NCBI GenBank assembly: GCA_021647765.1 | Contig: JAKIUD010000077.1 | Coordinates: 1-13,911 of the forward strand | Length of the DNA stretch: 13,911 nucleotides | From: Desulfuromusa sp. | GTDB lineage: Bacteria; Desulfobacterota; Desulfuromonadia; Desulfuromonadales; Geopsychrobacteraceae | Reading direction: 5' to 3' | In this document: piece by piece, positions 1 through 6,374 of the stretch | Layout: every line of letters starts with the position of its first letter | Position numbering within the stretch: the first letter of the stretch is position 1 | Program-made: the position numbers and the translations under genes | Notes under the pieces: model-generated | What the model was told of the DNA's origin: nothing | What the model saw: only the letters and a program-made list of their open reading frames with translations | The model's database searches: none

Positions 1-223
1 CATCGGCATTAAACAGTGTTAATTGCGGAGAATCTTCGAGCTTTTCTTTGAGAATTTGGGCGAGGGCCTTCAGATCATCAAGTTGTTGTGGATCATAAGC
101 CACCCCAAGATGTTTAATGATCCGTTGTTTGACTTTACCTTGCTCACGATAGGACTCGACCAATTGCACGGTTTTATTAAAAACGTTTGCTTTGGTTGGT
201 TTGTTTTTGACTCGTATAAACAT
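1..223 (-). CDS. IS1634-family (IS4 group) transposase, N-terminal fragment cut by window edge
   Basis: Reading leftward from the ATG at 223 there is an uninterrupted frame of 74 codons to the window edge with no stop. The protein starts MFIRVKNKPTKANVF, continues with TVQLVESYREQGKVKQRII and KHLGVAYDPQQLDDLKALA, and then NADs out at LTLFNAD. The order is a short basic N-terminus, 'VQLVES.R..GKV.Q.I..HLG', and a helix of 'LK.LA..LKEKLE'. This is the standard beginning of IS1634/IS1549-type DDE transposases, which are usually around 500-600 residues; the catalytic residues would lie outside the window. The start has no Shine-Dalgarno sequence, but a promoter lies immediately upstream. Whether the element is intact cannot be judged here. 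Family assignment is by recognition of the N-terminal pattern. Confidence 0.8.
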   Translation of the reverse strand, partial: MFIRVKNKPTKANVFNKTVQLVESYREQGKVKQRIIKHLGVAYDPQQLDDLKALAQILKEKLEDSPQLTLFNAD

Positions 224-488
224 GGAAGGGATGATAACAGAATCCACAACACTAATCAACCATGTTATACTTCAGGGCACTACATTTTACACCTCAAATC
301 TCATTTTTCTATCTCATTGATTTTAAAGGATTTTATTTTTTAGGAGTGTAGTGTTGTGCGGAAGTCGGGAAAACAGAGAATACCGCCCCAAACAGAGAAT
401 GAACGTCGGGAGAATGGAGAGAATCTGGTGGCTGGAGAGAGGTTCCGGAAAGATGTCAAAACGGCCGAAACCCTTTGAATACAAGGGG
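224..488. other. Gene-free stretch holding the upstream end of the IS element
   Basis: No convincing coding region is present. The 224-345 part is A+T-rich and must contain the upstream end of the IS. Candidate inverted pairs are CACAACACT (245-253) with AGTGTTGTG (350-358), and CACTACA (278-284) with TGTAGTG (346-352), but the true terminal repeat cannot be fixed without the other end of the element. From about 361 to 423 the sequence becomes purine-rich, with GAGAAT repeated at 376, 395, 410 and 418. An 11-base direct repeat AAACAGAGAAT occurs at 371-381 and 390-400. Confidence 0.4.
231..259 (-). promoter_or_regulatory. Sigma-70-like promoter of the transposase gene
   Basis: On the minus strand TTGATT (254-259) and TATCAT (231-236) are separated by exactly 17 bases. 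The match to the consensus is 4/6 and 5/6. The start codon ATG at 221-223 begins only 7 bases after the -10 box, so transcription would begin at or next to the A of the ATG, predicting a leaderless message. The promoter is predicted by pattern only. Confidence 0.5.
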
Positions 489-535
489 AAAAAGAAAACC
501 CGCCTACCCAGAGAATCACTCTGGAGAGACGGGTT
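489..535 (-). terminator. Rho-independent terminator of ssrA
   Basis: Read on the minus strand, AACCCG (530-535) pairs with CGGGTT (497-502), and an inner CCAGAG/CTCTGG stem (519-524 with 508-513) closes a 5-base loop. A run of T with one interruption follows (complement of 489-498). It lies 14 bases beyond the CCA end of the tmRNA, as expected for its terminator. Confidence 0.8.
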
Positions 536-548
536 GTCTTTTTCTAAA

Positions 549-899
549 TGGTGGAGGTGGCGGGAATCGAACCCGCGTCCGAAAGCTTTCCACGTAAGGC
601 TTCTACATGCGTAGTCTGTATTTTGAATTAACCGGATGAAGCTCCCACAGACAGGATATCCACCAGGCGAGTCTGCTTAAGTTTCGCTTCGGCGCCACAG
701 ACACTCGCTGAAACTAGCCTGCTAAATTAACGTCCGGCCAGCCACACAGGCAATGATTGACAAGACGTAACAGCCTTAGGCTGCTAGTGCGTAACTAACG
801 TCAGTATCTGCGTTTAGTTAAGTTGGGCTTGTTACGGAGCCAGCCCACTCCGGCATGCAGCACTTCGTTTCCGTCCCCCGTCGAAACCTTGACACCCCC
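549..899 (-). ncRNA. ssrA: Transfer-messenger RNA (tmRNA)
   Basis: tmRNA rescues stalled ribosomes by acting first as an alanyl-tRNA and then as a short message that adds a degradation tag. The RNA starts GGGGGTGTCAAGGTTTCGAC (the conserved 5' tRNA-like half with GGTTTCGAC). It ends with the T-arm GGGTTCGATTCCCGCC and CCACCTCCACCA, with CCA encoded. The 7-bp acceptor stem GGGGGUG/CACCUCC forms with one G-U pair. Length is 351 nt, normal for a one-piece tmRNA. An internal reading frame encodes ADTDVSYALAA followed by a stop. A strong terminator follows, and smpB, the protein partner, lies 78 bases upstream on the same strand. The ends were set by pairing the acceptor stem. Confidence 0.97.
776..811 (-). 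other. tmRNA tag-peptide reading frame (ADTDVSYALAA-stop)
   Basis: Within ssrA the codons GCA GAT ACT GAC GTT AGT TAC GCA CTA GCA GCC TAA read as ADTDVSYALAA then a stop. The resume codon is GCA (809-811). The C-terminal YALAA is the ClpXP-type degron shared with the E. coli tag (ANDENYALAA). From memory, the ADT..SYALAA form is typical of Desulfuromonas/Pelobacter relatives. Confidence 0.9.
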
Positions 900-977
900 A
901 TTCTGAAAGTTAGTGTTGTTTTTCGGTCAGTTAAGTTCTGATACGTGAGGCATTATCTCATATTTTTAAAAAAAAGT

Positions 978-1433
978 CTACCGCTGGGCACTCTTGATTG
1001 CTTTGGCCATTTCCCGGTCAGCTTCTTTACGCTTGAGGGTTTCCCGCTTATCGTGCAACTTTTTCCCACGCCCGATGCCAATTTCAAGTTTGACATAGTT
1101 CTTCTTGAAATAGATTTTAGTCGGCACCATGGACAAACCCTTCTGTTCGGTGAAACGGATCAGTTTATCAATCTCTGCGTGGTGCAACAGTAATTTGCGC
1201 ATTCGGGTCGGATCGTGATTTTCCCGATTACCAAAATCATAGGCAGCAATATTCATATTGTTGATGAATACCTCACCGTCCTTGATGCGACAGAATGATT
1301 CTTTCAAGTTGACCTTGCCTGCCCGGATCGACTTCACTTCGGTTCCGGTCAAGGAGATACCCGCTTCAAAAGTCTCATCGATATAATAATCGTGATAAGC
1401 TTTTTTATTGGTGGCAATTATCTTGATTCCCAT
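978..1433 (-). CDS. smpB: SsrA-binding protein SmpB
   Basis: SmpB binds the tRNA-like domain of tmRNA, mimics the missing anticodon arm in the decoding centre and is required for trans-translation. The 151-residue product matches the family's usual length. It begins with KIIATNKKAYHDY, followed by EAGISLTGTEVKSIRAGKVNLK and the NIAAYDFGNRENHDPTRMRKLLLHHAEI region. The basic tail (GRGKKLHDKRETLKRKEADRE) enters the decoding site. The frame extends 30 codons further upstream, but those residues have no family likeness; the ATG at 1433 gives the standard N-terminus. The Shine-Dalgarno sequence is weak (AGGA about 17 bases upstream). The gene lies 86 bases after the amidohydrolase. A small 6-bp hairpin (1479-1495) sits in that gap, so transcription may be partly separate. 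ssrA follows directly. Confidence 0.97.
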   Translation of the reverse strand: MGIKIIATNKKAYHDYYIDETFEAGISLTGTEVKSIRAGKVNLKESFCRIKDGEVFINNMNIAAYDFGNRENHDPTRMRKLLLHHAEIDKLIRFTEQKGLSMVPTKIYFKKNYVKLEIGIGRGKKLHDKRETLKRKEADREMAKAIKSAQR

Positions 1434-1519
1434 AGTAGCAACGAGTTTAATCCTGTGAACAGAGGCAAAAACATATCGGGAAGTATCAAACTTCCACCAT
1501 GCTTTGAAATATTCTCTTC

Positions 1520-2812
1520 TCACTCATGGAGAAGAGTCAATGAAGGCAACTGCTTTCCACTATGATACACTTGAGCAATATCATCAGTGCAGTCTGACGA
1601 AACAAAATAATCGAAAACACTATCTATGGCAACAGTTGTTTTCGGTTGTAAAATCTGAAAGCTGGCTAGTTTTCCGGCCTCCAGAGAACCCATTTCATTC
1701 TCTTTCCCCAGAGCCTCAGCACCACCCTGGGTTGCCATATTAAACAGGGTCGGCGCGTCAAGTTCAGTGCCGAACCAATGCTGGGCAAAAGTCATTTCAT
1801 CCCAGATTGAAAGGCTGTCACAACTGGCCAGGCTGTCGGTTCCAAGTGCCAATTTCACCCCAGCTCGATGGAGTTTTCCTGCTGGAGCTTTGCCGACATT
1901 AAGTTTGGCGTTGGAGCGCGGGCAGAGAACAAGCCGCATCTGTCTTTCAGCTAACAGTTGTATTTCAGCATCATTCAGCCGCACCCCATGCACCAATAAG
2001 TTTTCCGGGAACAACCCGCCCTGTTGCTGCAAGTACTCAACCGGACGCAACCCGGAAGGATGTGGAAGATAGTTTTCCCAACCAACCTGGGGATAGAGTC
2101 GACTGGCCAAATCACCGTTACCCCACTCAACAAATTCAACCTCTTCAGACGATTCTGCCAAGTGAGTGGTACAACGTATTTTCTGCTGCTGGCAATAACG
2201 ATAAACTCTCTTTAAATAATTTTTACTGATGGTATAGGGAGAATGGGGGGAGACACCCAACTTTACCGATCCAACAACATTATCTTTCAGAGCTTCTTTA
2301 AGTTCATTTCCCAGCTGATGGACAACTGTCGGATCATGTCCAAGGGTTTCGAGAAACAGAGAACCTAGCAATGGACTGCTGAGATAGAGGTTGCGCGCCG
2401 GATGATGTGCAAGAATATCACCAACGGCTCCAGTTCCTGAGGCAAGAGATTGTGCAATTCCGTGACCCAATGAAAGTTGATACTGCTTTCCGCTCAACTT
2501 GCGCTTAATCCTGATCAGGCACAAAATCCAATCGACAAAATTTTCGGGTGATGCAACCTCCCCGGCCAATTTAGCCCACAGCCCGAAATCGGTGAGTTCA
2601 AGGTGCGTATGAGCGTTCACCAATAGTGGCACCAGCAGTGCATCATGGAAATCGACAATTTTAACGCCGGGATTATTGCGTTTTATTTCTTTAAGAGTTG
2701 CCACACTGGCAATTCTGCCACCATGAACTAACAACGCTCCAGCCTCAATCGGTGGAGCGTTAGCTGAAACTAAATATTTTGCGGTATAGATATAATTCAA
2801 AACGACAACCAA
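1520..2812 (-). CDS. ATZ/TRZ-type amidohydrolase (nucleoside/aminofutalosine deaminase-like)
   Basis: A 430-residue metal-dependent hydrolase of the amidohydrolase superfamily. Visible metal and catalytic elements, in order, are VNAHTHLEL (His68, His70), THLAESSEE (His217), LVHGVRL (His275) and LGTDSLASCDSLS (Asp326). CPRSNAKL (297-304) is typical of the ATZ/TRZ-chlorohydrolase branch, which includes cytosine, guanine, S-adenosylhomocysteine and aminodeoxyfutalosine deaminases. The NAHTHLEL form, rather than the NTHTH of MtaD-type enzymes, hints at the aminodeoxyfutalosine deaminase (menaquinone) group, but this is not settled. The frame has no ATG near its beginning. TTG at 2812 or TTG at 2800 must be used, with an in-frame stop (that of the upstream gene) just before. 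Only 6 bases separate it from panP, so it probably relies on translational coupling in the pan operon. Confidence 0.85.
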   Translation of the reverse strand: MVVVLNYIYTAKYLVSANAPPIEAGALLVHGGRIASVATLKEIKRNNPGVKIVDFHDALLVPLLVNAHTHLELTDFGLWAKLAGEVASPENFVDWILCLIRIKRKLSGKQYQLSLGHGIAQSLASGTGAVGDILAHHPARNLYLSSPLLGSLFLETLGHDPTVVHQLGNELKEALKDNVVGSVKLGVSPHSPYTISKNYLKRVYRYCQQQKIRCTTHLAESSEEVEFVEWGNGDLASRLYPQVGWENYLPHPSGLRPVEYLQQQGGLFPENLLVHGVRLNDAEIQLLAERQMRLVLCPRSNAKLNVGKAPAGKLHRAGVKLALGTDSLASCDSLSIWDEMTFAQHWFGTELDAPTLFNMATQGGAEALGKENEMGSLEAGKLASFQILQPKTTVAIDSVFDYFVSSDCTDDIAQVYHSGKQLPSLTLLHE

Positions 2813-2818
2813 ATCAGA

Positions 2819-4447
2819 TCAGGCGACGATATGTTTAATCTTTTCTATAAGATTCTGAACCTCTGTCTGTTTAACAATAGCACATTGCTCTTCAAGAACT
2901 GCTGCTAAAATAGCTTCTGTCGTGAGGGGATTTGCCAGTACCGCCCGAAAGACCGAAATCTGTTCATCAGGATAGCCAGAAGAACGCAAGCGTGTCCGGG
3001 AGACAAAGGTTTTCCCTGCCTCACGCTGTCGCTTCTGTACCTCTTGAGTTATCAGATTTAACAGCTGATTGATGGTCTGCAGTTGTTCCCGATCCAGTTG
3101 CACCATTTTCTCCTGTAACCAGGCGGGATTGTAACGGTAGGTGAGGATATTTAATTCGGGAGCAGTTATCAATTCGAAGTTCGGGTGTGCATTTACTGCG
3201 TTGGCAAACTGCCGGGCTTTTTCAATCCCCAGATCGATGAGCAGTTCATACCCTTTCCGTCCAATAATTGACAACCCGGCATGCACCAACATCGCCATTC
3301 CCGGTCGCGATCCTTCCAAAGTATGACTTCCCAGATCTTTGGAGCCATGCCGCAAAATATAGTTGGCGTGATGCTCTATGGCAGAGAGGGCATGTGGATC
3401 TTTAAACAGAACCATCCCGGCACCCATCGGCACATAGAGTTGTTTATGAGCATCAATGGTCAGTGAATCGGCTCGTTCAGCCCCTTTGAGTAAATAGCGG
3501 TGTGTTTCCGAAAACAGCGTTGGACCACCCCAAGCGGCATCAACATGAAAATGGCAACCCACTTCTGCAGCGAAATCGGCTAGTTTATCCAGCGGGTCAA
3601 CATGTCCAGTTTCAGTCGTTCCAGCAATCCCGACCAATGCCAGGGGACAGAGATCGTTCTTGCGTAACTTTGTATACTCGCTTTTAAGGGACTGCATATC
3701 GATTCGACTATCCACATCGGTATCGACCAGAATCAGATTATCCCGACCGATGCCAAGCAGATCAACCGCTTTCCCCAACGAATAGTGTGCCCGGCGTGAA
3801 ACCAGAATAGCCAGTCCACTGCAACGCAGATGCTGTAATGCCTTGAACAATCCCTCCTTGGCAATCCCGGCAAAAGACCCGTTTGGGCCGCAAAGCTGGT
3901 TTCTGGCGACCCAGAGTGCAGTTGTATTGGCGATGGTTCCTCCAGAACAGAATGCCCCCAGAGCGTGTTGGCTGTCATGAATCCATTGCGCATAAAAATT
4001 ATCATCCCGTCGGTAGATCAGGTGATGCAACATGGCTAATACCTGACGTTCCATAGGGGTAAACGCTTTCGAAGTTTCAACTTTGACCAGATTCTGGTTC
4101 AGTGCAGTCATGATACGTGACAACGGCAGCATAAAATAAGGCAGTGCCGAGGTCATGTGACCGACAAAGCCTGGAGCCGCAGTATGCACCGACTGAGCGA
4201 CCAGTTTCTGTTTTAAAAAATCGGCATATTCTGAGACAAAAGAGGGCTCTTCAGGAATTTTAGATACCGAAAAGTCATTTTCAATCTCTTCCAGACTTTG
4301 CTCCAGTGCGACGATATGTTTCTGTAAAAAGTCAGCAACATTTTCACTGATAGCCTGATCTACAGCACCCAAAGTTGATTCGGGAGCTTCTGGAACGGTA
4401 AAAATACGATACAGATTTTGTAGATTTGCAAGAGCTGTTTCAGTCAT
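2819..4447 (-). CDS. panP: Pyridoxal-phosphate-dependent aspartate 1-decarboxylase, PanP type
   Basis: A group II PLP decarboxylase of 542 residues, predicted to convert L-aspartate to beta-alanine for pantothenate synthesis. Numbering from the ATG at 4447, features include GAFCSGGTIANTTAL (164-178, phosphate-binding), GTTETGHVDPL (276-286), HVDAAWGG with the pyridine-N Asp303, and TIDAHKQLYVPMGAG with Schiff-base Lys335. The fold is that of glutamate/aromatic amino acid decarboxylases. The panC-adjacent position and the DAHKQLYVPMGAG form point to the PanP family that replaces pyruvoyl PanD in vibrios and others. The ATG at 4447 overlaps the panC stop by 8 bases (ATGACTGA). A second in-frame ATG at 4468 would add seven residues and is less likely. 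Substrate assignment is by context and resemblance; glutamate or another amino acid cannot be excluded. Confidence 0.87.
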   Translation of the reverse strand: MTETALANLQNLYRIFTVPEAPESTLGAVDQAISENVADFLQKHIVALEQSLEEIENDFSVSKIPEEPSFVSEYADFLKQKLVAQSVHTAAPGFVGHMTSALPYFMLPLSRIMTALNQNLVKVETSKAFTPMERQVLAMLHHLIYRRDDNFYAQWIHDSQHALGAFCSGGTIANTTALWVARNQLCGPNGSFAGIAKEGLFKALQHLRCSGLAILVSRRAHYSLGKAVDLLGIGRDNLILVDTDVDSRIDMQSLKSEYTKLRKNDLCPLALVGIAGTTETGHVDPLDKLADFAAEVGCHFHVDAAWGGPTLFSETHRYLLKGAERADSLTIDAHKQLYVPMGAGMVLFKDPHALSAIEHHANYILRHGSKDLGSHTLEGSRPGMAMLVHAGLSIIGRKGYELLIDLGIEKARQFANAVNAHPNFELITAPELNILTYRYNPAWLQEKMVQLDREQLQTINQLLNLITQEVQKRQREAGKTFVSRTRLRSSGYPDEQISVFRAVLANPLTTEAILAAVLEEQCAIVKQTEVQNLIEKIKHIVA

Positions 4448-5294
4448 GATTTGCTGCCAGAAAATCATTATCGATCAAACGGGTTTTGCCAAAATAGACC
4501 GCCAGCAGCAAGACTGAATCTTTATCAACCTGACTTTGGTCTTCCAGAGTCAACTGGTGGCAGATTTGCACGTAATCAATACGGGCATCCGGTTGCTGAC
4601 CGATATATTTTTTTAACCGAAAAATAATATTGGCACAATCAGTTTCACCAGCTTTAACCAGCTCTTTTGCCTGGGTCAGAGACTGCGAAAGAACCAGGGC
4701 TTGTCGACGTTGATCCGCACTCAGGTAGACATTGCGTGAGCTCATTGCCAGACCGTCAGTTTCACGAAATATCGGCATTCCAAAAATATCAACCGGCATA
4801 TTCATATCCAGGGTCAGCCGTTTAATAACCGCAAGCTGCTGAAAATCTTTATGACCAAAAATAGCTGTCTGAGGTTGAATAATATTAAAAAGTTTGCTGA
4901 CAACCGTACAGACACCCCGAAAATGGCCGGGTCGACTGCGACCACAGAGAGTTTCTGTAATCCCTTCAACAGCAACGCAGGTTGCATATCCATTTGGATA
5001 CATATCCTTCGCTTCAGGAGCAAAGATAATATCAACACCGGCTTGTTGTGCTATTTCACAGTCTTGTTGTAAGTCACGCGGATATTCAGCAAAATCCTCA
5101 CCCTGGCCAAACTGGGTGGGATTGACAAAAATAGAGAGCACCAGAAGATCTCCCCGTTTACGTCCCTCTTTCAACAATGATAAGTGCCCCTGATGGAGAA
5201 ATCCCATCGTCGGAACAAAAGAAATAGATTGCCCTGCTACCCGCACAGAGGATGCCCACTGCCGCATTTCACTGACTGACCTGATGATATCCAT
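4440..5294 (-). CDS. panC: Pantothenate synthetase (pantoate--beta-alanine ligase)
   Basis: Catalyses ATP-dependent condensation of pantoate with beta-alanine through a pantoyl-adenylate, the last step of pantothenate synthesis in the cytoplasm. The 284 residues match the family length. The nucleotidyltransferase signature PTMGFLHQGHLSL (28-40) holds the HxGH motif. FVNPTQF (56-62), GRSRPGHFRGV (118-128), FGHKDFQQL (146-154) and RETDGLAMSSRN (177-188, the KMSKS-like loop) are all present. The ATG at 5294 lies 5 bases after the panB stop. The stop codon itself contributes to a TAAGG Shine-Dalgarno sequence, so the two genes are coupled. The 3' end overlaps the panP start. Confidence 0.97.
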   Translation of the reverse strand: MDIIRSVSEMRQWASSVRVAGQSISFVPTMGFLHQGHLSLLKEGRKRGDLLVLSIFVNPTQFGQGEDFAEYPRDLQQDCEIAQQAGVDIIFAPEAKDMYPNGYATCVAVEGITETLCGRSRPGHFRGVCTVVSKLFNIIQPQTAIFGHKDFQQLAVIKRLTLDMNMPVDIFGMPIFRETDGLAMSSRNVYLSADQRRQALVLSQSLTQAKELVKAGETDCANIIFRLKKYIGQQPDARIDYVQICHQLTLEDQSQVDKDSVLLLAVYFGKTRLIDNDFLAANHD

Positions 5295-5299
5295 GTGCC

Positions 5300-6103
5300 T
5301 TACTTGAATGAATGTTCAGAAGTCGGAAAATCACCACCTTTGACTTCTTTGATGTAGCTCTCAATTCCTTGAGAGATCGTGGCAGAAATATCTGCATAAC
5401 GTTTAACAAATTTTGGTGAGTATTTATCACAGAGACCCAGAATATCGTGAATCACCAGCACCTGTCCGTCACAATCAGCTCCCGCACCGATACCAATGGT
5501 CGGGATAGAAACCGATTTGGTCACTGTTTTTGCCAGGTCGCGGGGGATTCCTTCCAGAACCATGGCAAAAGCTCCAGCTTCCTCCACCGCTTTGGCGTCA
5601 GCAAGAATTTTTCTTGCCTGTTCTTCTTCGCGTCCTTGAACTCGGAATCCACCCATACGATGGATTGACTGCGGGGTTAAACCAATGTGCCCAACCACCG
5701 GAATATCGATATCAACAATGCTGCGGATGGTCGCAGCCATATGTTCGCCGCCTTCCAGTTTAACTGCCTGTGCACCACCCTCTTTGATTAACCGGCCAGC
5801 ATTCAAGCGCGCATCCCGTTCATCAATCTGATAGGACATAAAAGGCATATCGGTGACAATCAGCGCCTGTTGACTGCCACGCACGACAGCTTTGGTATGA
5901 TAGAGCATCTCATCCAAAGTCACTGGGAGGGTATTGTCATAGCCGGAAAAGACAGAACCAACCGAATCACCAACCAGGATTATGTCAATACCAACGGCAT
6001 CCATCAATTGAGCAAATGGATAATCGTATGCGGTCAAAACAACAATCTTGTCTTGTTGTTCTTTCATCAGACCGATATCAAGAATTGTTTTACGTTTTTG
6101 CAT
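5300..6103 (-). CDS. panB: 3-methyl-2-oxobutanoate hydroxymethyltransferase (ketopantoate hydroxymethyltransferase)
   Basis: Transfers a hydroxymethyl group from 5,10-methylene-tetrahydrofolate to alpha-ketoisovalerate, giving ketopantoate, the committed step to pantothenate. The 267 residues are normal for PanB. VLTAYDYPFAQ (22-32), ILVGDSVG (42-49, metal-binding Asp46), VTDMPF (83-88), VGHIGLTPQ (137-145), VLEGIP (182-187, catalytic Glu184), GIGAGADCDGQVLVIHD (204-220) and a YSPKFVKRYA tail are all present. The frame is open a further 28 codons upstream to a TTG, but that stretch contains a terminator hairpin. The ATG at 6103, with GGGG seven bases before it, gives the family N-terminus. 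It is the first gene of the panB-panC-panP-amidohydrolase unit. A dedicated reductase gene (panE) is not in the window. Confidence 0.97.
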   Translation of the reverse strand: MQKRKTILDIGLMKEQQDKIVVLTAYDYPFAQLMDAVGIDIILVGDSVGSVFSGYDNTLPVTLDEMLYHTKAVVRGSQQALIVTDMPFMSYQIDERDARLNAGRLIKEGGAQAVKLEGGEHMAATIRSIVDIDIPVVGHIGLTPQSIHRMGGFRVQGREEEQARKILADAKAVEEAGAFAMVLEGIPRDLAKTVTKSVSIPTIGIGAGADCDGQVLVIHDILGLCDKYSPKFVKRYADISATISQGIESYIKEVKGGDFPTSEHSFK

Positions 6104-6120
6104 AATAATTCCCCGGCAGA

Positions 6121-6155
6121 AATAAAAAATGCCCTTCGCACACAACGAAAGGCAT
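6121..6155 (-). terminator. Intrinsic terminator in the panB leader (possible attenuator)
   Basis: On the minus strand ATGCCTTTCG (6146-6155) pairs over all ten positions, with one G-U, with CGAAGGGCAT (6129-6138). The loop is 7 bases, and TTTTTATT (6121-6128) follows. The structure ends 7 bases before the GGGG Shine-Dalgarno element of panB. The glutamate dehydrogenase upstream already has its own terminator, so this one sits inside the panB leader. Confidence 0.75.
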
Positions 6156-6200
6156 CGGCAGAACAGGAACTGTTCTGTTTTATTCAAATCACCTTCCGTC
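6144..6200 (-). promoter_or_regulatory. Possible antiterminator pairing in the panB leader
   Basis: The leader segment GACGGAAGG (6192-6200) can pair over nine positions (two G-U) with CCTTTCGTT (6144-6152). The latter is most of the ascending arm plus part of the loop of the terminator. Between the two lies an 8-bp perfect hairpin (CAGAACAG 6159-6166 with CTGTTCTG 6170-6177) that would bring the arms together. The pairings are mutually exclusive with the terminator. No known riboswitch was recognised, and no short leader peptide rich in a pathway amino acid is evident. A clear promoter was not found; the best -10 is TAAAAT just upstream with a poor -35. Confidence 0.4.
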
Positions 6201-6326
6201 CCAGTCCGTAGATCCAGGCGGTATTTGATTTTACTAAATATCTAGCATGACTCCGAAGCTTGTTTCGAGTCAGCTGTCACGGTTTGAAAACAAAAACGGA
6301 TATAACACAGTTATTCGCTAATTAAC

Positions 6327-6355
6327 AATAAAAAGGGGCGGGATTTACCCACCCC
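6327..6355 (-). terminator. Rho-independent terminator after the glutamate dehydrogenase gene
   Basis: On the minus strand GGGGTGGG (6348-6355) pairs with CCCGCCCC (6335-6342), including one T-G pair. The loop is 5 bases and TTTTTATT follows. It begins 19 bases past the TAA of the dehydrogenase gene. Confidence 0.85.
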
Positions 6356-6374
6356 TGGTCACTCAATCCACTCT

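Noticed and set aside
23..343. Plus-strand open frame of 106 codons at the left edge
   Set aside because: It is antisense to the transposase N-terminus, which has clear family likeness; the plus-strand product resembles nothing.
549..575. A tRNA gene suggested by GGTTCGATTCCCGCC followed by CCA
   Set aside because: The matching 5' half lies about 320 bases away as the tmRNA 5' domain; no separate tRNA cloverleaf forms.
351..614. Plus-strand open frame reaching into ssrA
   Set aside because: Overlaps the tmRNA 3' end and its terminator; basic low-complexity product (WWRWRESNPRP is the T-arm translated).
1479..1495. GGAAGT/ACTTCC hairpin between the amidohydrolase and smpB as a terminator
   Set aside because: Only six base pairs, with the T-run several bases away; too weak to call.
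1434..1523. 30-codon upstream extension of smpB
   Set aside because: Not similar to SmpB N-termini, and it overlaps the end of the amidohydrolase gene; ATG at 1433 gives the conserved start.
4448..4468. Longer start for panP at ATG 4468
   Set aside because: The ATG at 4447 overlaps the panC stop in the usual coupled manner, and the seven extra residues simply read panC's end in another frame. Not excluded.
6104..6187. 28-codon upstream extension of panB from a TTG
   Set aside because: It runs through the terminator hairpin and lacks a ribosome-binding site; PanB proteins start at the ATG at 6103. The cysteine-rich peptide it would encode is probably accidental.
6248..6272. Hairpin TGACTC...GAGTCA with a bulged base, as a second terminator
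   Set aside because: No T-run follows on either strand, and the nearby dehydrogenase terminator explains termination.
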